Source of the DNA: an uncultured Eubacteriales bacterium
GTDB lineage: Bacteria; Bacillota; Clostridia; Christensenellales; Borkfalkiaceae
Direction of reading: 5' to 3'
Assembly (NCBI GenBank): GCA_905207385.1
Contig: CAJLLH010000093.1
Coordinates: 1 to 5,405 of the forward strand
DNA length: 5,405 bases
Positions 1 to 5,405 of the stretch are shown piece after piece (within the stretch, counting starts at the first letter, position 1; the number at the start of each line of letters is the position of its first letter). The notes below the pieces were generated by a model. That model was given only the letters and a program-made list of their open reading frames with translations. It was not told the origin of the DNA and did not search any database. Position numbers and translations under genes: made by a program.

Positions 1-27
1 TTTTCCGCCGCATTTTTTTAAATAACT

Positions 28-648
28 TTAAGCGTTTTTAACAAGTTCAACTACTTGCCTTGTCTGGGCTTCTATTTCTTCGGGAGTTCCCTTCATCATC
101 CAGCTGCCGCCGCAAGCAAGTATTTTATCGTATGCAAGGTATTCAAGGATATTGTCTGCGGAAATGCCGCCGGTGGGCATTATCTTAAGGTAGGGGAATG
201 CCGCGCAGATAGCCTTTATGGTTTTAAGTCCGCCGTAGTTGGAAGCGGGGAAGAACTTAAGGGTGGTAAGACCTTTAGCTATTGCCGCCATCGCTTCGGT
301 AGGGGTAACTATGCCGGGCAGGTAAAGCATTTCGTGTTCGGCGCAGCAGTCTGCAACCTCTTCCGAAAAACCGGGCGAAACTATGAATTTCGCGCCTGCA
401 ACTATAGCCTGTTCGCACTGGTTTTTATTGATAACGGTGCCTGCGCCAATAAGCGCTTCGGGGAAGTTGGTTGCTGCAAGCTTGATTGCTTCGGCAGCGC
501 ACTCGGTGCGGAACGTAATTTCCGCGCAGGGAAGGCCGCCCTTTACAAGAGCCGTCATCTTGGGCATAACTTCTTCGATAGAGTTAAAAACTACTACGGG
601 CACAACTTTTGTTTCTTTGATTTTTTCAATCATCTGCTGTTTTGTCAT
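28..648 (-). CDS. eda: KDPG / KHG aldolase (2-dehydro-3-deoxy-phosphogluconate aldolase)
   Basis: Cytoplasmic class I aldolase that cleaves 2-keto-3-deoxy-6-phosphogluconate to pyruvate and glyceraldehyde-3-phosphate; family members often also cleave 4-hydroxy-2-oxoglutarate. The 206-residue product has the usual family length and a single (beta/alpha)8 fold. Visible motifs are AEITFRTE with catalytic Glu43 and phosphate/carboxylate-binding Arg47, GAGTV (68-72), SPGF (91-94), PGIVTPTE (111-118), LKFFPA with Schiff-base Lys131, PTGGI (158-162) and GGSW (180-183). These match E. coli Eda Glu45, Arg49 and Lys133. A longer reading begins upstream at 762, but the extra 38 residues are not family-like and would include the promoter. 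The start at 648 follows a GGAGGT site at 5-nt spacing. Eda usually sits with kdgK or hexuronate genes; any partner would lie beyond the left edge. The family call is firm; the in vivo substrate route is inferred. Confidence 0.96.
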   Translation of the reverse strand: MTKQQMIEKIKETKVVPVVVFNSIEEVMPKMTALVKGGLPCAEITFRTECAAEAIKLAATNFPEALIGAGTVINKNQCEQAIVAGAKFIVSPGFSEEVADCCAEHEMLYLPGIVTPTEAMAAIAKGLTTLKFFPASNYGGLKTIKAICAAFPYLKIMPTGGISADNILEYLAYDKILACGGSWMMKGTPEEIEAQTRQVVELVKNA

Positions 649-653
649 GATAG

Positions 654-659
654 ACCTCC
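654..659 (-). promoter_or_regulatory. Ribosome binding site of eda
   Basis: On the minus strand this reads GGAGGT, five bases before the ATG at 648-646. It decides the start against the longer in-frame opening at 762, which has no such site. Confidence 0.9.
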
Positions 660-687
660 GATTGATTTCAGATTTTACTTGTTTGGC

Positions 688-703
688 TGCGCCTTGCGGC
701 GCA
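688..703 (-). other. GNRA-capped hairpin in the eda leader
   Basis: On the transcribed minus strand the sequence is TGCGCC-GCAA-GGCGCA, a perfect 6-bp stem closed by a GCAA (GNRA) tetraloop. It lies about 12 nt into the predicted leader and about 40 nt before the start codon. No U tract follows it, so it is not an intrinsic terminator. A role in mRNA stability or as a protein-binding site is inference only. Confidence 0.6.
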
Positions 704-721
704 TTTATTTGCTTCGTTAGT

Positions 722-750
722 ATTTTATCACACCCTTTATTATAATGCAA
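722..750 (-). promoter_or_regulatory. Predicted sigma-A promoter of eda (extended -10)
   Basis: Minus-strand reading gives -35 TTGCAT (750-745), a 17-bp spacer, and -10 TAAAAT (727-722) directly preceded by TGA, an extended -10 element. Transcription would start near 715, giving a leader of about 67 nt. A second perfect TATAAT box (744-739) lies within the spacer but has no well-placed -35. The choice between the two boxes is inference. Confidence 0.6.
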
Positions 751-760
751 CATTTGCGCC

Positions 761-778
761 AATTTTTTGCAAAAAATT
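761..778. repeat. 18-bp perfect palindrome upstream of the eda promoter
   Basis: AATTTTTTGCAAAAAATT is its own reverse complement. It ends 11 bp behind the predicted eda -35. The core TTTTTGCAAA recurs at 803-812, 39 bp away centre to centre. It could be an operator, an A/T-rich UP-like element or both; no regulator family is recognised from it. Confidence 0.55.
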
Positions 779-885
779 TACTCGTCTTAACTTCGGCGGG
801 CGTTTTTGCAAATAATCAATTCAGCCCGCATTTCTGTTCTTATGTATTCAAAAAATCTTCTTATCTGTAAGCTTTTATCGCGCGC

Positions 886-925
886 GGTACTAAAAATATA
901 ATTACGTATATGTATTTTTAGTACC
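886..925. repeat. Long inverted repeat (13-bp arms) just upstream of the -35
   Basis: GGTACTAAAAATA (886-898) and TATTTTTAGTACC (913-925) are exact reverse complements around a 14-nt A/T-rich centre containing TACGTA. The element ends 6 bp before the perfect -35 of the surface-protein promoter. Position and symmetry suggest a binding site for one or two dimers of a transcription factor. It is not GC-rich and has no T tract, so a terminator is unlikely. Confidence 0.75.
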
Positions 926-931
926 ACACTA

Positions 932-944
932 TTGACATAGTCAA
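932..944. promoter_or_regulatory. Candidate operator dyad covering the -35
   Basis: TTGAC-ATA-GTCAA is a perfect 5-bp dyad with a 3-nt centre, and it contains the whole -35 hexamer. A factor bound here would exclude RNA polymerase. Its compact 13-bp form resembles operators of small winged-helix repressors such as MarR-type proteins, but the regulator is not in the window and the assignment is a guess. Confidence 0.45.
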
Positions 945-960
945 CTTGTAAGGTTATAAT
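932..960 (+). promoter_or_regulatory. Consensus sigma-A promoter of the surface-protein gene
   Basis: TTGACA (932-937), an exact 17-bp spacer and TATAAT (955-960) give a 12/12 match to the housekeeping consensus. Transcription should start near 967, leaving a leader of about 148 nt before the ATG at 1115. Such a strong promoter, surrounded by dyads, suggests high expression that is kept in check by a repressor. Confidence 0.88.
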
Positions 961-979
961 AGAAATACTTATAGGCCGC

Positions 980-995
980 CTTAAAGGAAAAATTC
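980..995 (+). repeat. Leader direct repeat, copy 1
   Basis: CTTAAAGGAAAAATTC, identical over 16 bp to 1083-1098 and 103 bp upstream of it. It lies close to the predicted transcript start. Its end also forms a small local hairpin, GGAA-AAA-TTCC (986-996). Confidence 0.8.
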
Positions 996-1017
996 CGTCC
1001 GTACAGTGGCATGCCCC

Positions 1018-1044
1018 TTTTGCGTAGCTTCAAGCGACGCAAAA
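1018..1044 (+). other. Leader hairpin of the surface-protein mRNA
   Basis: TTTTGCGT (1018-1025) pairs perfectly with ACGCAAAA (1037-1044). Inside, GCT (1027-1029) pairs with AGC (1033-1035) around a TCA loop, separated from the outer stem by one A-G mismatch. The following bases are A-rich, so it is not a plus-strand terminator. It may stabilise the leader or present it to a regulator. Confidence 0.55.
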
Positions 1045-1082
1045 AAATGCTTCCTTATGTCAGCGTTAATTCCGCAGGGTTG

Positions 1083-1098
1083 CTTAAAGGAAAAATTC
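1083..1098 (+). repeat. Leader direct repeat, copy 2, abutting the ribosome site
   Basis: Second exact copy of the 16-bp repeat. It ends one base before the AAGGAGG ribosome site at 1099-1105. The single TTCCTT at 1051-1056 is complementary to AAGGAA in either copy (984-989 or 1087-1092), so two mutually exclusive pairings are possible on paper. Confidence 0.8.
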
Positions 1099-1105
1099 AA
1101 GGAGG
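1099..1105 (+). promoter_or_regulatory. Ribosome binding site of the surface-protein gene
   Basis: AAGGAGG is followed by ATG at 1106 with no spacing and by ATG at 1115 with 9-nt spacing, both in the same frame. The spacing strongly favours 1115 as the real start and removes the three residues M-H-F from the longer reading. Confidence 0.9.
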
Positions 1106-1114
1106 ATGCATTTT

Positions 1115-1225
1115 ATGTTTACGGCAAAAAGAAAAGGTCTGCTGGCTTTTTTTGCGGTTCTGCTTACGGTTGCACTCATTTCGTGCGCCGTAATTTTTGC
1201 TTTACCTGAAAAAACAGCGCATGCC
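1115..1225 (+). other. Sec signal peptide (residues 1-37)
   Basis: Basic n-region TAKRK, a hydrophobic core from Gly8 to Leu30, then PEKTAHA followed by EGA. The AHA motif (35-37) is a type I signal peptidase site. A lipobox-like LISC (21-24, Cys codon 1184-1186) lies inside the core, but hydrophobic residues continue after the Cys and the protein has its own C-terminal anchor, so lipoprotein processing is less likely. Confidence 0.8.
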
Positions 1226-1315
1226 GAAGGCGCACAGACGCAGACTGACGAAGGTCAGACCGACCAGACCGCTACAGTTAAAAGCGCGGAAGAGCTTAAA
1301 TCGGGCTCTTGTTAA
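1115..1315 (+). CDS. N-terminal signal-peptide fragment of the frameshifted surface protein
   Basis: Taken literally, translation from 1115 yields only 66 residues: a complete signal peptide, a short linker and the first strand of module 1 (SAEELKS), then G-S-C and TAA. As a free product it would be a non-functional stub. It has the strong ribosome site and promoter that the body lacks, which is why the two should be read as one gene. Confidence 0.7.
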   Translation: MFTAKRKGLLAFFAVLLTVALISCAVIFALPEKTAHAEGAQTQTDEGQTDQTATVKSAEELKSGSC

Positions 1316-4300
1316 TGAAGAGGTTTCGACTATCGCGCTGGGCGGTAATATAACCGCAAATGCGGAAATTGCGAAGGGCAGAACGGTAACGCTTGACCTC
1401 AACGGTTTTACGCTTACAAATGAAAGCGACCATACCATTACAAACTACGGCAAACTTACCATTAAGGACAGCTCTGCCGAAAATTCTGGCACAGTGGACA
1501 ATATAACAAACGCGCGCGGCGCGCTTTTCAATCTCGGCGAAGCTGTTTTGCTCGGCGGTAACTATACGCGCAGCAAAGAAGCAGGCTCCAGCGTGGAGGA
1601 AGGCGGCGGAAACAGCTGGTATGCAATCAAAAACCTCGGTTATCTTACCATAGGCGAAGACGGCAAGGATTGCGAAGTAAACGTTATCCAGAACGGGCAT
1701 TTTTCCAGCCTTATAACCAACGGTTACTACAACAGCGATAACAGCGGCGACCATAAAACTTATTACGGACTGGTTACCACAGCAGATAAAACTCCTACGC
1801 TCACCATTTACGGCGGCGAATTTACGGGCGGCATAAACTCCATAAAGAACGATAACCACGGCGTAATGAATATAAAAGGTGGCACATTCAACAACAGCAC
1901 GCAGTCGGTTGTTCTCAACTGGAACAAGCTCACCATAGAAGGCGGTACGTTCAATATAGCCGACGATGCCACGGCATCTGTTACTACCTCTTATGACTCA
2001 ACAGGTTTCAATAACGGCAATACCGTTATAAACGGCGGTACGTTTGCGGGCGCAATAGTTGCAGATTACGGCGCAGACAATGTTAAATACAGCATTTCGG
2101 GCGGCGAATTTGCTACTGCCGTAAGCGAAGAATTCATTGCGGAAGACAGACTGTTCTATCCCACGGAAAACGGCTTTACGGTAGGTACTCAGGAGCAAAT
2201 GGAGGCAGACCCTGCAAATACCGCGGTTGCCGTGATAGGCAAAATGGCTTACGCCAGTCTTTCCGAAGCGGTTGACGCCGTTCCCGCAGACAACAGCCCC
2301 GTAACAATAACGCTTGTAGGCGGCGAAAACGGTGTTATTACCGCGCCCGGCGTAAAGATAGTTGCAAATAAAAACATAACAATCGACTTCAACGGACTTA
2401 CATATAACGTTACCGATACGGTAGGCTCGTCCGGAACGGAGACAAACGGTTTCCAGCTTCTCAAGGGCTCTGTTGTAACTTTACGCAACGGTAAAATTAT
2501 ATCTGCTACCGCAAAAATACTTATACAGAATTACTGCAACCTTACCGTTGAGGATATGACTCTCGGCGGCGGCGAAAATTCCGTAATACAGTATGTTATG
2601 TCCAACAACAGCGGCGAAACGCATATTAAAGGCAATACCAACATAATAGCGCGCGATGGCTGGTATGCGTTTGACGTTTATTTCTGGCCGTCTAACGGCT
2701 ACACTGACGTAAAAGTTATATTCGACGAAGATTTCAGCGGTTCGGTTGAAGGCAAGGTTGAATATACTTCCGACAATACCAAAAAAGACGAGTGGTTCGA
2801 AAAAGCTCAGCTTTTAATTTCCGAAGGCAGTACGGGTAATTTCGATATACAACTTCAGAAAGTAAGCGCAGACAACCCCGACCAGGCTAACATTGTTATA
2901 GGCGGCGGCACGTTTGCAAATACTATTCCCGAAAGCTACATATCGGAAAACAGTCTGTTCTATCCTACCGAAGAGGGCTTTAAAGTTGTTGAATACAGCG
3001 AAACGGTGCCCGAAGATAGTGTGGGTGTAGCTGTTTGCGGCAATAAAATATATACTTCTCTTCAGGAAGCTATAACAGAGGCAGAGGACGGCTCAACCAT
3101 TAAACTTTTAGCCGACATCGGCAAGGACGGCGACCAGAACAAGGGCGACGGAAGCTATTCCACCCTGTTAAATGCGGATAAGGCTGTAACGCTCGACCTT
3201 GCGGGGTACAATATTTACAGCGGTTCTACGGCATTCATTGTAATATACAATGGCAGCCTCACCGTAATGAACAGCGGAGAGGGCGGCGGCATAGTGGACG
3301 CCTACGGCGATACTTTTAAAATTCTGCCTCAGTCTGAAAATGACTTGGCGAAACTTGTGCTCGAAAATGGCGTTACAGTAATTTCCCGAATTTACAATGC
3401 CGTATATCTCGGACCTGTTAACAAGAGCAATAACGAACTGCTTAATGCCGTTCTCGTAACCGAAGCCGACCTTTATGCTTACGGAGTATATGCAACCATA
3501 CAGGGTAACGGTAACAAGCACGGAACAAGCATAACAATCAACGGCGGCAAGATTTACAGCAAGAGTACGGCTATATATCATCCCCAGTACGGCGAACTTG
3601 TAATAAACGGCGGCGAAATTGTGGGCGAAGCAACGGGCGTAGAGATGCGCGCAGGAACTATCGAAGTTAACGGCGGTACAATAAGCGGCAACGGCGATCC
3701 GTTTACTTCCGACCCCAACGGCAACGGTTCTACCACCATAGGCGCGGCAGTGGCTATAGTGCAGCACACAACCAAGCTTGCGCTGAACGCTGAAATCAAC
3801 GGCGGCGAATTTAATGGCGCAAGGGCATTCTATCAGGCCAACCTTCAGAATAATGATGAAGAAGCTGTCAAAAAGGTAACTGCACAGATAACCGGCGGAC
3901 AGTTCAACGGCGAAGTTTCAAGCGAAAACGTTGTAAACTTCATCGAAGGCGGCACTTTTGCTGTAAAGCCTAGCGACGAATGCCTTGCCGAAGGATTTGA
4001 AGGCATATTCTATGACGGCAACTATGTGGTAGTTGAAAAAGTTTCCGACGCGGGCGCTCTTCTTACTGCTAAATGCAATGCTCAGGCAGACGTTAGAAGT
4101 TATGCCGCAGCTTTCGGGCTCAGCCTGACTTCCCTCGAAGCGCTCGCCTCTGCCGACGCGAATGCGGCGGCTGTGGTATCCGCTTACGAAGCCGTGCTCA
4201 ATGCGTCAAGCGAAGGCGCGGTTGCGGTTGCAAAACTTGCGGCTATGGATGCGATAGACGCGTTTGTCGACGCGCTCAATGCGGCAAAAGCTGCGGCGAT

Positions 4301-5342
4301 AAGCGAAGTAAGCGCTTATGCGGCGGATGCGGAAAATATTGCGGTAGCCGTTCCCACATACATACTTTCGGCTATAAACGGAGCGATGTCGGCAGAAGAA
4401 ATCAATTCTTACGTAGCTTCCGCCAAGGCTGAAATAGACGAAGTTCGCGCAGAGCGTAAAGCGGCTGACGCGGAAACATCGCTGTTGCAAACGCAGATAG
4501 ACGCCATACTTACGGTATTGGAGTTTGTTCAGGACTCCTCGAATGAAAATTCGGCGGTGCTCGAAAATATAGTTGAAAATCTTGCGGCTGCAGGGGTAGA
4601 CGTATCCGACATAAAGGCGCTTTTGGGTAACGTTGCCGATACTTCTTCCAACGATACCATAATAGGAATGATAAAGGCGGTGCAGGATAAAGTGGCGGAA
4701 GCTCAGGCCGACATAAAGTCTTATGTCGATGAAAAGACCGCTGCAATCACTGCGGACGTCGAAGCAATGCTCGCCGCGCTCGACTTTGCGGACAGCTCCG
4801 ACATTGCAGCTCTTGCGGGACAGCTTGACGAAGTAAGCGACTACGTTTACGGCATTAAAGCAAGCATAGGCGACCTTGCCGACGGCGAAACGCTGGCTTC
4901 CGTGCTCGCTGGCATAGAATATGCTCAGAGCGCGCTTGAAAAAGCCGTAGGCGATTACAAGACGGCTGTTGAAACGGTGCTGCAGGGCATTACCGAAAGC
5001 CTTTCGGCTCTCGTAAAAGACGTTGAAGCGCTTAGCGCAAATTCGGCGGCTGATAAAGAAGCTATGCTTGAAGAAATAGCAAAACTTCAGGCTACGGCCG
5101 ACGAAATAAGCGATACGGTAGCTTCGCTTGAAAGCGGCAGTCAGACAGACCTTGAAGGCATATCTGAAGATATCGCAAAACTGAACGCTTCGCTCGAAGG
5201 AATAACCGAGAATGTGGATAACCTTGTAAAGAACAACGAAACTTACGGAAGCAGCCTTGCAGGGCTTTACGCGTTCGTTGCAGCAACGGTGGTTATAGCC
5301 ATAGTCGTTCTTGTAGTGGTTTCCGTAAAGAAGCGCAGATAA
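1115..5342 (+). CDS. Giant beta-helix/coiled-coil surface protein, interrupted by a +1 frameshift
   Basis: Predicted secreted, membrane-anchored adhesin-like protein; no named family was recognised across its length. The reading from 1115 gives a signal peptide, but stops at 1313-1315. The body lies in the next frame and is open to 5342. Omitting one G of GGG 1303-1305 joins them into 1408 residues and reads smoothly as EELKS-ALVNEEVSTIAL. Architecture in the restored protein: signal peptide 1-37, Gln/Thr/acidic linker 38-55, beta-helix-type modules at about 57-356, 370-625 and 636-975, Ala-rich helical region 976-1374, transmembrane helix 1381-1404, tail KKRR. There is no LPXTG motif. An uninterrupted body-frame reading could begin only at TTG 1197, without a ribosome site or signal peptide; its first 36 residues are a highly basic out-of-frame shadow. 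Ligand binding or adhesion is inferred from architecture. The frameshift may be a real mutation or a sequencing error. Confidence 0.82.
1280..2183 (+). other. Beta-helix-type module 1
   Basis: Opens with SAEELKSALVNEEVSTIAL and VTLDLNGFTL, the usual entry of parallel beta-helix adhesin modules (a predicted capping helix, then a strand and a DLNG turn). It carries LTIKDSS and GKLTI-type strands and five GG[TE]F turns (YGGEF, KGGTF, EGGTF, NGGTF, SGGEF) at roughly 20-25 residue spacing, consistent with stacked coils. It ends in the connector RLFYPTENGFTV. The fold is inferred from these recurrent patterns; the frameshift falls at its first strand. Confidence 0.65.
1301..1315 (+). other. Frameshift site: extra G in GGG 1303-1305, then TAA
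   Basis: The signal-peptide frame reads TCG GGC TCT TGT TAA. With one G fewer it reads TCG GCT CTT GTT AAT GAA GAG, continuing directly into the beta-helix frame (S-A-L-V-N-E-E). A +1 shift is needed to join the frames. The 3-base G run is too short for typical phase variation, and no prfB-like CTT-TGA signal is present. A 1-bp insertion or an assembly error fits best. Confidence 0.8.
2223..2990 (+). other. Beta-helix-type module 2
   Basis: Begins AVAVIGKMAYASLSEAVDAV, followed by VTITLVGG and ITIDFNGLTYNV, paralleling the entry of module 1. It is richer in aromatic residues in the middle (DGWYAFDVYFWPSNGY), which could be a ligand-facing loop. It closes with IGGGTFANTIPES and the connector SLFYPTEEGFKVV. 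Connector DNA is still alike between modules: CTGTTCTATCC occurs at 2151-2161 and 2955-2965, which points to internal duplication. Confidence 0.62.
3021..4040 (+). other. Beta-helix-type module 3
   Basis: Begins VGVAVCGNKIYTSLQEAI, then STIKLLADI and VTLDLAGYNIYSG. Turn motifs follow: NGGKI, NGGEI, NGGTI, NGGEF, TGGQF and EGGTF. The DNA of the turns is repetitive (variants of AACGGCGGC). It ends GIFYDGNYVVVEK, a diverged form of the LFYPTE-GF-V connector, before the switch to helical sequence. Confidence 0.62.
4041..4490 (+). other. Helical stalk, two degenerate ~72-residue repeats
   Basis: After module 3 the sequence turns abruptly Ala-rich and helical. AKCNAQADVRSYAA and AKAAAISEVSAYAA align 72 residues apart, and the second unit ends AKAEIDEV. 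This pattern recalls the FIVAR/DUF1542-like three-helix units common in stalks of Gram-positive surface proteins; that relationship is inferred from pattern only. Confidence 0.5.
4491..5237 (+). other. Coiled-coil stalk with an ~81-residue internal repeat
   Basis: Heptad-like spacing of Leu/Ile/Val with few Gly or Pro continues to the membrane. DIKALLGNVAD...IKAVQDKVAEAQADIKSY aligns with GIKASIGDLAD...IEYAQSALEKAVGDYKTA 81 residues later, indicating duplication. The final part (EEIAKLQATADEISDTVASL, IAKLNASLEGITENVDNLV) has regular a/d positions. An extended oligomeric stalk that lifts the beta-helices off the cell is inferred. Confidence 0.65.
5256..5342 (+). other. C-terminal transmembrane anchor and basic tail
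   Basis: About 24 hydrophobic residues (LAGLYAFVAATVVIAIVVLV and onward) are followed by KKRR and the stop. Topology is therefore outside-to-inside with a cytoplasmic basic stop-transfer tail. No LPXTG-like sortase motif precedes the helix, so the protein is predicted to stay embedded in the membrane rather than be linked to peptidoglycan. Confidence 0.88.
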
Positions 5343-5347
5343 AACCT

Positions 5348-5361
5348 ACGCAAAAATGCGT
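5348..5361 (+). other. Small hairpin after the surface-protein gene
   Basis: ACGCA-AAAA-TGCGT, a 5-bp stem six bases after the stop codon. Not a terminator by itself. Confidence 0.35.
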
Positions 5362-5365
5362 CAAA

Positions 5366-5384
5366 GCCTTTACAACTTAAAGGC
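5366..5384 (+). terminator. Possible weak terminator hairpin
   Basis: GCCTTTA (5366-5372) pairs with TAAAGGC (5378-5384) around CAACT. The stem is short and A/T-rich, and the following ACGATAAATTTGC is not a proper T tract. Termination here is doubtful; a better site may lie beyond the right edge. Confidence 0.3.
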
Positions 5385-5405
5385 ACGATAAATTTGCATA
5401 AAAGC

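Larger units (their letters stand above)
649..1114. other. Divergent intergenic regulatory region, no gene
   Basis: This 466-base stretch separates the oppositely oriented eda and surface-protein genes. It holds both promoters, the palindromes and the leader elements listed separately. A further weak inverted repeat, GCGGGC (796-801) with GCCCGC (824-829), encloses a 22-nt loop without a terminator-type T run. Short open frames starting near 1006 and 1011 lack ribosome sites and run out of frame into the signal-peptide region, so no small protein is called here. No tRNA or recognised riboswitch was found. Confidence 0.75.

Noticed and set aside
1..27. ATG on the minus strand near 18 as the start of a gene downstream of eda
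   Set aside because: No ribosome site precedes it and only a few codons remain before the window edge; nothing can be supported.
649..762. Longer aldolase start at 762 adding 38 residues
   Set aside because: The extension is not family-like, covers the predicted promoter and leader hairpin, and lacks a ribosome site; the ATG at 648 has GGAGGT at ideal spacing.
796..829. GCGGGC/GCCCGC inverted repeat as a terminator
   Set aside because: The loop is 22 nt, no proper T tract follows on either strand, and no gene ends nearby.
1018..1090. Possible c-di-GMP-I (GEMM) riboswitch, prompted by GACGCAAA and GGGTT
   Set aside because: The GAAA-capped first helix and its receptor are missing, and GACGCAAA is already paired in a simple hairpin with TTTTGCGT.
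1181..1186. Lipobox LISC suggesting a lipoprotein
   Set aside because: The Cys is embedded in the hydrophobic core, an AHA cleavage site follows, and the protein has a C-terminal transmembrane anchor.
1006..1209. Small open frames of 60-67 residues in the leader
   Set aside because: GTG/ATG starts at 1006 and 1011 have no ribosome site, and the frames are out-of-phase readings of the leader and signal-peptide region.
1296..5286. Minus-strand open frames of 60-200 codons opposite the surface protein
   Set aside because: They mirror the codon bias of the plus-strand gene, have no ribosome sites and show no recognisable domains.

Overview
The window looks like chromosomal DNA of a low-to-mid GC Gram-positive anaerobe, most likely an uncultured gut-type Clostridia/Firmicutes lineage. 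This is an inference. It rests on strong AGGAGG-type ribosome sites, sigma-A-type promoters (one is a perfect TTGACA-N17-TATAAT), and a very large secreted protein held by a C-terminal membrane helix with a basic tail. No sequence here fixes the taxon.

Layout: (1) Positions 28-648 on the minus strand encode a complete 206-residue KDPG/KHG aldolase (eda) with its own ribosome site, extended -10 promoter and a GNRA-capped leader hairpin. (2) Positions 649-1114 are a divergent intergenic region of 466 bases. It is rich in dyad symmetry: an 18-bp perfect palindrome behind the eda promoter, a 13-bp-arm inverted repeat, and a consensus promoter whose -35 lies inside a TTGAC-ATA-GTCAA dyad. A leader of about 148 nt follows, with a hairpin and a 16-bp direct repeat whose second copy abuts the ribosome site. 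(3) Positions 1115-5342 on the plus strand encode one giant surface protein, split by an apparent single-base frameshift at GGG 1303-1305. Removing one G restores a 1408-residue protein: signal peptide, acidic linker, three beta-helix-type modules with about 12 GG-[TEQK]-[FI] turn motifs, an Ala-rich helical/coiled-coil stalk of about 400 residues, one transmembrane helix and a KKRR tail. (4) Positions 5343-5405 hold two small hairpins and no gene.

The two genes are transcribed away from each other and show no obvious functional link. The aldolase serves cytoplasmic sugar-acid breakdown (Entner-Doudoroff or hexuronate routes). The large protein is predicted to project from the cell surface as a beta-helical head on a helical stalk. 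No CRISPR array, tRNA, rRNA, insertion sequence or defence system was seen. The most notable points are the frameshift, the head-stalk-anchor architecture without a sortase motif, and the dense set of candidate regulatory elements in front of the surface gene.
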